Source: Tersicoccus mangrovi (lineage in GTDB: Bacteria > Actinomycetota > Actinomycetes > Actinomycetales > Micrococcaceae). Taken from it: 64,000 bases of DNA. Positions within the stretch are counted from its first letter, which is position 1. Each line of letters begins with the position of its first letter. Below the pieces are notes generated by a model, which did not search any database, was not told the origin of the DNA, and worked only from the letters and a program-made list of their open reading frames with translations. Below, piece after piece: positions 57,255-64,000 of this stretch. The position numbers and the translations under genes were made by a program. The stretch covers positions 248,001 through 312,000 of the forward strand of contig NZ_JBAJMW010000001.1 of the NCBI RefSeq assembly GCF_036881825.1, read 5' to 3'.

Positions 57255-59168
57255 TCAGCCCTTGCGGTGGCGGGGCTTGTCGAAGCGCTTGCCGCCGCCG
57301 TTGTCGGGCCGGTCGCCGCGCTTGCGGTCAGCCCGGTCCTCGCGGCGTCGGAAGCCGTCGGCCTGCGCCGACCGGCCCGCGTGCCGGTTGCCGCCGCCAC
57401 GCGGCCCGCGGTCGAGCTCCAGCTCGATCAGCTGGCCGCCGATCCGGGTCCGGGAGAGCGCCCGCATGGTCTGCTCGGGCAGCTCGGCCGGCAGCTCCAC
57501 GAGGGAGTGGTCGGCCCGGATGTCGATGCCGCCGATGTCCGAGGAGTCGATGCCGCCCTCGTTGGCGATCGCACCGACGATCGAGCCGGGCATGACCCGC
57601 TGGCGACGGCCGACGGAGATCCGGTAGGTCGCCTTGCCGGCACCCGGGCCACGGCCGGAGGTCCGGCCCCGGTCCTTGCCGCCACGGGGGCCCTTCGCCG
57701 GCAGCGCCGGGAGCTCCTCCATCAGCAGCGGACGGCCACCCTGCGCCATGACGGCGAGCGCCGCGGCGACCTCGACCGCGTCGACGTCCTGCTCGCGCAC
57801 GTACTCCTCGACGAGGTCGCGGAACACGCTGAGGTCCTCGGCCTGCCGGGTCCGGGTGATCTGCTCGGCGAAGCGCCCGATGCGGGTGCTGTTGACCGCG
57901 TCGACCGACGGCAGGGTCATCTGCTCGACGGGCTGGCGGGTGGCCCGCTCGATGGAGCGCAGCAGGTACTTCTCCCGCGGCGTCATGAACAGGATCGCGT
58001 CACCGGCGCGGCCGGCGCGGCCGGTGCGGCCGATGCGGTGCACGTAGGACTCGGTGTCGTGCGGGATGTCGTAGTTGATGACGAGGCTGATGCGCTCGAC
58101 GTCCAGGCCACGGGCCGCGACGTCGGTGGCGACCAGGACGTCGACGTTGCCCGACCGCAGCGCGTCGACGGTGCGCTCGCGCTGGTTCTGGGGAATGTCA
58201 CCGTTGATCGCGGCGGCGGTGAAGCCGCGGGCGGTCAGCTTGTCGGCGAGCTCCTCGGTGGCGAGCTTGGTGCGCACGAAGACGATGACGCCGTCGTACT
58301 GCTCGACCTCGAGGATGCGGGTGATCGCGTCGAGCTTGTGCGGGTTCATGACCTGCACGAACCGCTGCCGGATGTTGGCCCGCGTGGTGGTCTTCGCGGC
58401 GACCGTGATCTCCGCGGCGTTGTTCAGGTACTTCGCGGCGATCTTGCGGATGGCCGGCGGCATGGTGGCCGAGAACAGGGCGACCTGCTTCTCCGCCGGG
58501 GTGGAGGCCAGGATCGTCTCGACGTCCTCGGCGAAGCCCATCCGCAGCATCTCGTCGGCCTCGTCCAGGACCACGTACTGCAGTCCGGACAGGTCGAGCG
58601 AGCCCTTGCTGATGTGGTCGATGACGCGTCCCGGGGTACCGACGACGACCTGCGCGCCGCGGCGCAGGCCGGCCAGCTGCGGGCCGTACGGGGAGCCGCC
58701 GTAGACGGGCAGCACGGTGAACCCGTCGAGGTGGGAGGCGTAGGTGGAGAACGCCTCGGCCACCTGCAGGGCCAGCTCACGGGTCGGAGCGAGGACCAGC
58801 ACCTGCGGGGTCGACGCCGGGCCGTGCACGTCGGCCAGCTCGGCCATCTTCGACAGGGCGGGCACGGCGAACGCGGCGGTCTTGCCGGTGCCGGTCTGGG
58901 CGAGGCCGACGACGTCGCGACCCTCGAGCAGGGCAGGGATGGTGGCGGCCTGGATGGGCGACGGGTTCTCGTAGCCGAGGTCGGTCAGCGCGGCCAGCAC
59001 GCGGCCGTCGATGCCGAGGTCGGTGAAGCGGACCCGGTTCTCGTCGGTGTCGTCCTGAGCGGGATCGGTCTGGGCGGTGTCGGTCTGACTAACGTCGGTC
59101 TCGACGGGGGCCTCCGTGGCCGTGTCGGGGGTCGTGGCGGTCTCGGTGGTCGTGGTGTCCTCGGACAT
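57255..59168 (-). CDS. deaD: DEAD-box RNA helicase (DeaD/CsdA-like)
   Basis: ATP-dependent RNA helicase, likely for ribosome assembly and mRNA turnover at low temperature. The ATG at 59168 with GAGG 5 nt upstream gives 637 residues. An acidic/Thr-rich lead of about 47 residues is followed by Q motif and AQTGTGKT, PTRELALQ, DEADEML, SATMP, then ATDVAARGLDVE and HRIGRTGRAGR. A DbpA-like RNA-binding domain (RISVGRRQRVMPGSIVGAIANEGGI...) and an RG/basic tail complete it. The 400-bp upstream gap leaves room for a long 5' leader. Confidence 0.95.
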   Translation of the reverse strand: MSEDTTTTETATTPDTATEAPVETDVSQTDTAQTDPAQDDTDENRVRFTDLGIDGRVLAALTDLGYENPSPIQAATIPALLEGRDVVGLAQTGTGKTAAFAVPALSKMAELADVHGPASTPQVLVLAPTRELALQVAEAFSTYASHLDGFTVLPVYGGSPYGPQLAGLRRGAQVVVGTPGRVIDHISKGSLDLSGLQYVVLDEADEMLRMGFAEDVETILASTPAEKQVALFSATMPPAIRKIAAKYLNNAAEITVAAKTTTRANIRQRFVQVMNPHKLDAITRILEVEQYDGVIVFVRTKLATEELADKLTARGFTAAAINGDIPQNQRERTVDALRSGNVDVLVATDVAARGLDVERISLVINYDIPHDTESYVHRIGRTGRAGRAGDAILFMTPREKYLLRSIERATRQPVEQMTLPSVDAVNSTRIGRFAEQITRTRQAEDLSVFRDLVEEYVREQDVDAVEVAAALAVMAQGGRPLLMEELPALPAKGPRGGKDRGRTSGRGPGAGKATYRISVGRRQRVMPGSIVGAIANEGGIDSSDIGGIDIRADHSLVELPAELPEQTMRALSRTRIGGQLIELELDRGPRGGGNRHAGRSAQADGFRRREDRADRKRGDRPDNGGGKRFDKPRHRKG

Positions 59169-59569
59169 GGTCCTCATTCGTGAGCGCGGGAGAGCACCAG
59201 CCCGGTCTCGGGCGGCGTCGTCGTCTGGTGGTGGCGTTGACCCGGCTGGGCTCGGGAGCCAGTGCAGAGCCGGCACGCTGCCGGCGGGCTGATGGCCCGC
59301 GCATGTCCGACCTCGGAGGCCGGACGGGCGGGCATGTCCGCGGATCGAAGGTCCGGCACCAGGGAGGGAGGAACCGGGACGCGGGGACACGAGGAACGGG
59401 CGAACCGCCACGGGAACACCCCCAGTCTACAGGCCGCGGCCCCGCGTGGACCGTGAGACGTGTCTCGTCGCCGGCCGGGACGCCCACGTCCGCCGCCCGC
59501 CCCATGGCGACCGGACGCGGTGACCCGGCCGTATGCTGCCCGGGTGCGATCAACGAGCCGGGTGAGCCG
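59169..59569. other. intergenic region between divergent deaD and a permease
   Basis: 401 bp; no credible gene. It probably includes a long deaD leader and the permease promoter (TATGCT at 59532-59537). Inverted GTCCG/CGGAC-type repeats (for example around 59306-59330) are present. A 9-codon leader frame starts at 59544. Confidence 0.55.
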
Positions 59570-59573
59570 GTGA
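59544..59573 (+). CDS. possible leaderless 9-codon leader peptide upstream of the permease
   Basis: TATGCT (59532-59537) is followed by 6 nt and GTG at 59544. That GTG opens VRSTSRVSR ending at TGA 59571-59573, which overlaps the permease GTG (59570) as GTGA. The layout suggests a leaderless leader peptide coupled to the permease; evidence is purely positional. Confidence 0.3.
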   Translation: MRSTSRVSR

Positions 59574-60733
59574 CGGCTGGGCGCGTCCTGACCGGGGCGG
59601 CCGTGCTGGCCGCCGCCCTGCTGGTGGTCACCGGCGCTCTGCCGGCCCGCGCCGCCCTGCAGCTGGCCGACCGCACCATTCCCGTGCTGGTGTTCGTCGC
59701 CGCCATGACGGTCGTGACGGAGCTGCTGGAGGCGGCCGGACTGTTCCATCGCGTGGCCGACGGCGTCGCCCGCCTCGCCCGCGGCCGCACGTTCGTGCTG
59801 TGGCTGCTGGTGGCCCTGCTCTGCATCGTGACGACGGCCCTCTTCTCCCTGGACACGACCGCCGTGCTGCTCACCCCCGTCGTCGTGGTCGTCGCCCGGG
59901 CGTGCGGCCTGCCGGTGCGGCCGTTCGCGCTGCTGTGCATCATGCTGGCCAACACGGCGTCGCTGTTCCTGCCGGTGTCCAATCTCACGAACCTGCTCGC
60001 GCAGCACCGGCTCGCCTGGTCCCCCGTGCAGTTCGTCGCCCAGGCCTGGTTTCCGGCGGTGGTCGCCTGTGCCGTGCCGATCGCGGTGCTCACGATCGTG
60101 CACCGCCGGGCGGTGACGGGAACGTACTCCGCGCCCGGGTCGCGGCCGTTCGCCGATCCCCTGCTGCTGCGCATCAGCCAGATCACCGTGGCCGTCCTGA
60201 TGGTCGCCCTCGTCAGCGGCATGCCCGTGTGGATCCCCGCCGTCGCGGCCGCCACCGTCCTGCTGGTGGCCACCTCGCGCCGCACCCGGGTGATCCCGTC
60301 CCCGAGGCTGGTCCCCTGGCGGATCCTGCTGCTCACCAGCGCGCTCTTCGTCGCGGTCGAGACGGTGCACGCCCGCGGGTTCGACGCGGCCCTGCAGTCC
60401 GCGGCCTCCGGCGGGCGCGACGGCGGATCCCTCGCGCTGCTCGCCGCCCTCGCCGCCGTCTCCGCCAACGTCGCCAACAACCTGCCCGCCTACCTGCTGC
60501 TCGAACCCGCCGCCGGCGCGGACTCGGCCCGGCTGCTCGCCCTGCTGATCGGTGTGAACGTGGGACCGCTCATCACGCCCTGGGCGTCGCTGGCGACGAT
60601 GCTCTGGCACCGCCGGCTCACGACCCTCGGGGAGCCGGTGAGCTGGGGCCGGTTCGCCGTCATCGGCACCGTGATCGCCGTCCTGACCGTCGCCGCCTGC
60701 GTGGCGGCACTCGTGCTGGTCCGCCCCGCCTGA
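59570..60733 (+). CDS. SLC13/ArsB-like anion permease
   Basis: 387-residue polytopic membrane protein of the ion transporter superfamily (ArsB/NhaD/SLC13 type). About ten TM spans; the paired motifs SLDTTAVLLTPVVV (N-half) and ANVANNLPAYLLL plus GVNVGPLITPWASLATMLW (C-half) are characteristic of ArsB/CitM-like transporters. Substrate (arsenite, dicarboxylate or another anion) cannot be decided. GTG at 59570 is the best start; a longer frame upstream lacks membrane character. Confidence 0.8.
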   Translation: MTAGRVLTGAAVLAAALLVVTGALPARAALQLADRTIPVLVFVAAMTVVTELLEAAGLFHRVADGVARLARGRTFVLWLLVALLCIVTTALFSLDTTAVLLTPVVVVVARACGLPVRPFALLCIMLANTASLFLPVSNLTNLLAQHRLAWSPVQFVAQAWFPAVVACAVPIAVLTIVHRRAVTGTYSAPGSRPFADPLLLRISQITVAVLMVALVSGMPVWIPAVAAATVLLVATSRRTRVIPSPRLVPWRILLLTSALFVAVETVHARGFDAALQSAASGGRDGGSLALLAALAAVSANVANNLPAYLLLEPAAGADSARLLALLIGVNVGPLITPWASLATMLWHRRLTTLGEPVSWGRFAVIGTVIAVLTVAACVAALVLVRPA

Positions 60734-60801
60734 CGTCCGCCGGCGCTCTCCGGCGGCCGGCCGGACGCGTTCTGTCGGCGCACGGTGACACAATCGAGGA
60801 C

Positions 60802-61923
60802 ATGGCCCTGACCGTCCCCGCCTCCCCGACCGCCGCCGCGGAATCTCCGCGCGCGACCGGGACGGATGCGGTCGCCGGTGTCGTCCCGCGGGCGCTGGCC
60901 GACCGGGTGGTGCTCGAGCGGGTCATCACCGACGCGGCCCACGCCGACGGCGCGGCCGCGGCCGTCTTCCTGATCCCCGGCGCCTACGACCTGCGGGCGA
61001 GCCTGGGCATCCTCCAGCACGGCGTCCAGGACCCGAGCATGCAGCTGGACCCCGGTCGCGGTGCCGGCTGCTGGATGGCCTTCACGACGGCGAGCGGGCC
61101 CGCGTCGTTGCGGCTCGACGCGCGGACGGCCACCGGAGCGAACGCAGCCGGTGCCGGCGAGGGCCCCACCGTCCTCGTGCAGGCCCGCGCCTTCGGCCCC
61201 GGCGCGGCCGATGCCCTCGCCGCGGTGCCCGCCCTGCTCGGCGCGCACGACGACTGGGCCGGCCTGGACGACGAGAGCCTCAGCGACCAGCTCCCCCACT
61301 TCATCTCCCGCACCCGCCGCGCCCGCGTCGACGTGCGCCTGCCCACCGCAGGGCGGATGCTGGACTTCGCCGTCATCGCCGTGCTGGGCCAGAAGATCAC
61401 GGGCCTCGAGGCCAAACGGGCCTGGCAGTACCTGGTGTCCCGGTTCGGCACCCCGGCGCCCGGCCCGGTCCCCACCGGTCTGACCGTGCCGCCGACGGGT
61501 GAGCAGTGGCGCCGGGTTCCGTCCTGGCACTGGCACCGCGCCGGGGTCGACAACAGCCGGTCCACCACGATCCTGCGCCTGGCGCAGCGGGCCAGCGCCG
61601 TCGAGCGCCTGGCGGCGCTCCCGTGCGGCCACGAGCTGGTGGCCAAGCTCACGTCGATCCCCGGCATCGGACCGTGGACCGCCGCTGAGACGACCCAGCG
61701 CACCCACGGCGACCCGGACGCCGTCAGCATCGGCGACTTCCACCTCGCCAAGGACGTCGGCTGGGCCTTCACGGGCGCCGCCGTCGACGACGCCGGCATG
61801 ATGCAGATCCTCGAGCCGTGGACGGGCCACCGGCAGCGGGTCGTCCGGCTGATGTACCTCTCAGGCTTCCGTCGCCCCCGCTTCCACCCTCGACTCGCCC
61901 CGGCGGAGCACCGCTTCCACTGA
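60802..61923 (+). CDS. alkA: DNA-3-methyladenine glycosylase II (AlkA-like)
   Basis: Base-excision repair enzyme removing alkylated purines. 373 residues with the HhH-GPD core in the C-terminal half: LTSIPGIGPWTAAETTQRTHGDPDAVSIGDFHLAKDVGWAF, where the Asp in SIGDFH is the catalytic residue. The N-terminal 150 residues match the AlkA_N-like region only loosely. It starts at ATG 60802; CACAAT lies 7 nt upstream at leaderless spacing, with GAGGA in between. Confidence 0.85.
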   Translation: MALTVPASPTAAAESPRATGTDAVAGVVPRALADRVVLERVITDAAHADGAAAAVFLIPGAYDLRASLGILQHGVQDPSMQLDPGRGAGCWMAFTTASGPASLRLDARTATGANAAGAGEGPTVLVQARAFGPGAADALAAVPALLGAHDDWAGLDDESLSDQLPHFISRTRRARVDVRLPTAGRMLDFAVIAVLGQKITGLEAKRAWQYLVSRFGTPAPGPVPTGLTVPPTGEQWRRVPSWHWHRAGVDNSRSTTILRLAQRASAVERLAALPCGHELVAKLTSIPGIGPWTAAETTQRTHGDPDAVSIGDFHLAKDVGWAFTGAAVDDAGMMQILEPWTGHRQRVVRLMYLSGFRRPRFHPRLAPAEHRFH

Positions 61924-61954
61924 GCGGACTCTCCCGGACCACCCCGGGCATGAC

Positions 61955-61986
61955 GACGGCCCGGACGCCGAAGCGTCCGGGCCGTC
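61955..61986. terminator. bidirectional terminator between alkA and trxA
   Basis: Perfect stem GACGGCCCGGACGC / GCGTCCGGGCCGTC with loop CGAA, between convergent genes. Confidence 0.85.
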
Positions 61987-62014
61987 TCAGTCGGTCGACC
62001 GGGGTGATGACCCG

Positions 62015-62482
62015 TCAGGCGAGGGGGCCGAGGTTGGCCGGGTCGTCCGAGGTTCCGGTCCGATGGGCGGTGCCGTCGGCGGACGGGGCACCGGCCTGCT
62101 GCTGCGCCTGGGCCTCGGCCTGCGCCTGCTGCTGTGCGACGGCGGCGTGGACCTCGTTCATGTCGAGGCCCTTGACGGCGGCGATCAGCTGGTCGAGGGA
62201 GCCCTTGTCGAGGGCGCCGGCCTGGTTGAAGACCATGACCTTCTCCCGGAACGCCATGAGCGTCGGGATCGACGTGATGCCGGCCGCGGCAGCCAGCTGC
62301 TGCTCCGCCTCGGTGTCCACCTTCCCGAACACGATGTCCTGGTTCTCGGTGGAGGCGGCGTCGAACACGGGCGCGAACTGCTTGCACGGGCCGCACCAGT
62401 CGGCCCAGAAGTCCAGCAGCACGATGTCGTTGCCCTCGATGGTCTCGGCGAGCGTGTCGTTCGTGACGGTGACGGTACTCAT
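62015..62482 (-). CDS. trxA: thioredoxin with glutamine/alanine-rich C-terminal tail
   Basis: Disulfide reductant. The thioredoxin fold spans about residues 1-110, with active site DFWADWCGPCKQFAP (about 24-38) and the cis-Pro in SIPTLMAF. Unlike normal 105-110-residue thioredoxins it has 45 more residues: AAVAQQQAQAEAQAQQQAGAP, split here for description, then a polar DGTAHRTGTSDDPANLG segment. The ATG is 7 nt after TAGCGT (62490-62495, minus strand), so the mRNA is probably leaderless. Confidence 0.92.
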   Translation of the reverse strand: MSTVTVTNDTLAETIEGNDIVLLDFWADWCGPCKQFAPVFDAASTENQDIVFGKVDTEAEQQLAAAAGITSIPTLMAFREKVMVFNQAGALDKGSLDQLIAAVKGLDMNEVHAAVAQQQAQAEAQAQQQAGAPSADGTAHRTGTSDDPANLGPLA

Positions 62483-62495
62483 GGGTTTCACGCTA
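62483..62495 (-). promoter_or_regulatory. leaderless -10 element for trxA
   Basis: Minus strand TAGCGT (62490-62495) followed by 7 nt and the ATG at 62482. Confidence 0.45.
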
Positions 62496-62576
62496 GCGGC
62501 CACGGCCCGTCGTGGCCAACGGTGTTCGCTGACCGGTGAGTGACGCGGCGAGTGCCCGGGCGGGCCAGCCGGCCGG

Positions 62577-63059
62577 TCAGCGGGGGTCGTCGCGCAGGTT
62601 GACGAGGCGTTCCAGTGCCGGGACGGATCGGCGCAGGGCCTCGCGGTCCTCGGCGTCGAGGCGGTCCAGCCGCCGCGCGAGGTAGGCGTTACGGCTCGCA
62701 TTCACGCCGTCGAGGGTAGCGCGGCCCGTGTCCGTCAGCCGGACGAGCACCGCTCGCGCGTCCTCGGGGTCGGCGGCCCGGGCGACCATGCCGGCCTTCT
62801 CCAGCCTGCTGACAAGGTCGGTGGCGCTGGGGACCTTGATCCCGGCGCGGGCGGCGATGCCGCTCATGCGCAGGGGCGCCTCCGCCAGCATGTTGAGCAG
62901 TCCCACCTGGGCCGTGGACCAGTCGCCGTCCGCGTCGAGCCCGCGCATCAGGTAGACCGCGTGCCGCAACCCCTGCCGCAGGTCGTCGGCCAGGTCCATC
63001 CGGTCGGCCGGCAGCGCGGCGTCGTGCGGTGAGTCCTCGGACTTCCGTGGTTCGGCCAT
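62577..63059 (-). CDS. MarR-family transcriptional regulator
   Basis: 160 residues with the MarR winged helix: WSTAQVGLLNMLAEAPLRMSGIAARAGIKVPSATDLVSRLEKAGMV (about 48-93) and the wing RAADPEDARAVLVRLTDTGRATL. Ligand and targets unknown. The ATG at 63059 is preceded by only a weak AGGTG. Upstream on the same strand are a terminator-like hairpin and tRNA-Tyr; no transporter or enzyme gene lies directly next to it that would suggest a target, other than trxA 94 bp downstream. Confidence 0.85.
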   Translation of the reverse strand: MAEPRKSEDSPHDAALPADRMDLADDLRQGLRHAVYLMRGLDADGDWSTAQVGLLNMLAEAPLRMSGIAARAGIKVPSATDLVSRLEKAGMVARAADPEDARAVLVRLTDTGRATLDGVNASRNAYLARRLDRLDAEDREALRRSVPALERLVNLRDDPR

Positions 63060-63119
63060 GGCGTGGGCACCTGTCTCTCGATGAGGGGCACGGTTGCTGC
63101 GAGCGACCCCGGATACACG

Positions 63120-63150
63120 ACGACCCCCGATCACAGCGATCGAGGGTCGT
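63120..63150 (-). terminator. terminator after tRNA-Tyr
   Basis: Long stem ACGACCCTCGATCG / CGATCGGGGGTCGT (minus strand, one G-T) with a small CTG-TGAT loop region, 11 bp past the tRNA 3' end. Confidence 0.65.
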
Positions 63151-63161
63151 GGTGGCGAGGG

Positions 63162-63243
63162 TGGCAGGTGAGGGATTCGAACCCCCGTAGGCAATGCCAG
63201 CTGATTTACAGTCAGCCCCCTTTGGCCGCTCGGGTAACCTGCC
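63162..63243 (-). tRNA. tRNA-Tyr (GTA anticodon)
   Basis: 82 nt class II tRNA on the minus strand: acceptor GGCAGGT/ACCTGCC, anticodon loop CTGTAAA, long variable arm GGCATTGCC region, T-arm GGGGGTTCGAATCCC, discriminator A. Confidence 0.95.
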
Positions 63244-63344
63244 TCGCGCGCCCATCCGGTGGTGGGCCGCTCTCCTCGAGGGAGAGCAATAGAACAATAC
63301 AAGGCGGAACCGGGTTTGGCCGAATCGGGACGACGGGCGCCGGG

Positions 63345-63533
63345 TCAGACGCCGTGATGGCTGAGGCGGGCCAGCTGCTGCTCGAAGCGATCGGCCTGCT
63401 CCTGGGTCACCTGCCCGAAGCGGACTGCCCTGCTGAGCTCGTCGTGCACGCCCGGCAGGACCGGTATCCGCCGGCGTAGGGGTCCGTCCAGTTCGCCGGG
63501 ACCGGGGTCCGGGCCGGGCAGGTCGTCGTTCAT
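63345..63533 (-). CDS. small hypothetical protein, 62 aa
   Basis: From the ATG at 63533 (GGAG 5 nt upstream) a 62-residue, proline-rich then helical protein: MNDDLPGPDPGPGELDGP followed by RRRIPVLPGVHDELSRAVRFGQVTQEQADRFEQQLARLSHHGV (written in two parts). No known domain. The good ribosome site and charged helix support a real gene; a frame extending 38 codons upstream is not supported. Divergent from yajQ. Confidence 0.5.
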   Translation of the reverse strand: MNDDLPGPDPGPGELDGPLRRRIPVLPGVHDELSRAVRFGQVTQEQADRFEQQLARLSHHGV

Positions 63534-63670
63534 CATCACTCCATCGTGTTGATCGTGCGTGAGCAGGCTATGAGCGGTGGCTTGGTGGTGGCTGAGAGTC
63601 GAGCCACGAACCGGTAACGGCCGCACTACGCTGGTGGGCGGACCCATCCCGTCAACCGCAGGAGTGCACC

Positions 63671-64000
63671 ATGGCTTCCGAGTCCTCGTTCGACGTCGTC
63701 AGCAAGGTCGACAAGCAGGAGGTCGCCAACGCGCTGAACCAGGCGCAGAAGGAGATCGCCCAGCGGTACGACTTCAAGGGCGTCGGTGCCGAGATCGACT
63801 TCAGCGGCGAGAAGATCCTCATGAAGGCCAACGCCGAGGAGCGCGTCAAGGCGGTGCTGGACGTCTTCGAGTCGAAGCTGGTCAAGCGGGGCATCTCCCT
63901 GAAGTCGCTCGACGCCGGCGACCCGTTCGCGTCCGGGAAGGAGTACCGGATCGAGGCGTCCATCAAGGAGGGCATCGCGCAGGACGCGGCGAAGAAGATC
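63671..64000 (+). CDS. yajQ: YajQ-family nucleotide-binding protein (partial, runs off right edge)
   Basis: First 110 codons of a YajQ protein (about 160 residues in full). ASESSFDVVSKVDKQEVANALNQA, RYDFKG and KGISLKSLD-like (RGISLKSLDAGDP) segments are typical. In Xanthomonas a family member binds cyclic di-GMP; other members bind nucleotides and tRNA, and the role in actinobacteria is unknown. AGGAG lies 6 nt before the ATG, with TACGCT upstream as a possible -10. Confidence 0.93.
   Translation, partial: MASESSFDVVSKVDKQEVANALNQAQKEIAQRYDFKGVGAEIDFSGEKILMKANAEERVKAVLDVFESKLVKRGISLKSLDAGDPFASGKEYRIEASIKEGIAQDAAKKI

Overview
The window is high-GC (about 70 percent), nearly gap-free chromosome from an actinobacterium. 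Mycothiol synthase (MshD), an orphan GlnR, leaderless TANNNT promoters, TTG starts on rplK and rpoB, a NusG with a long acidic N-terminal extension and the str/rpoBC/rplJL/rplKA layout point to Micrococcales, probably a Kocuria-like Micrococcaceae member (inference; no taxonomic search was possible).

Layout. Positions 1-6856 (minus strand) carry rpsL-rpsG-fusA-tuf followed by the start of the S10 operon (rpsJ-rplC-rplD-rplW, running off the left edge). Positions 7142-20558 hold a catabolic block inserted between the str operon and rpoC, all on the minus strand: a large LuxR/LAL regulator, then a complete protocatechuate beta-ketoadipate pathway (pcaHGBDC and pcaFIJ), 4-hydroxybenzoate hydroxylase (pobA) and two IclR regulators. 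Positions 20967-37270 contain rpoC, rpoB, rplL, rplJ, rplA, rplK, nusG and secE on the minus strand, interrupted by a thiolase (plus strand), a DHA2 exporter and a GNAT protein. Then come tRNA-Trp, a decayed MHS transporter, an aminotransferase, PspC, pfkA, ygfZ, a nitrobindin-like protein, glnR, mshD, ppk, mutT1, thyA-folA, asd, murB with two MaoC dehydratases, an ion channel, tRNA-Met and tRNA-Thr, a DEAD-box helicase, a permease, alkA, trxA, a MarR regulator, tRNA-Tyr and the start of yajQ.

How the catabolic genes fit together. PobA turns 4-hydroxybenzoate into protocatechuate; PcaHG cleaves it; PcaB, PcaC and PcaD convert the product to 3-oxoadipate; PcaIJ activates it with CoA and PcaF thiolyses it to succinyl-CoA and acetyl-CoA. 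The first gene of the pcaH operon is a broken, out-of-frame fusion of a quinate/shikimate dehydrogenase N-terminus to the C-terminus of a QsuB-type 3-dehydroshikimate dehydratase. The MHS transporter at 37.8-38.9 kb is also broken (internal deletion plus a C-run frameshift). I find the same 34-bp three-half-site motif upstream of pcaF, the pcaH operon and the dead transporter, which suggests a PcaR regulon that once included quinate/shikimate uptake and oxidation and has lost that branch.

Other unexplained structure: a two-copy, about 90-nt palindromic intergenic element whose 40-nt core is nearly identical while its stem sequences differ but stay paired; a multi-hairpin intergenic segment before mshD containing a tRNA-like T-arm plus CCA; and several strong inverted repeats in divergent or regulatory regions.
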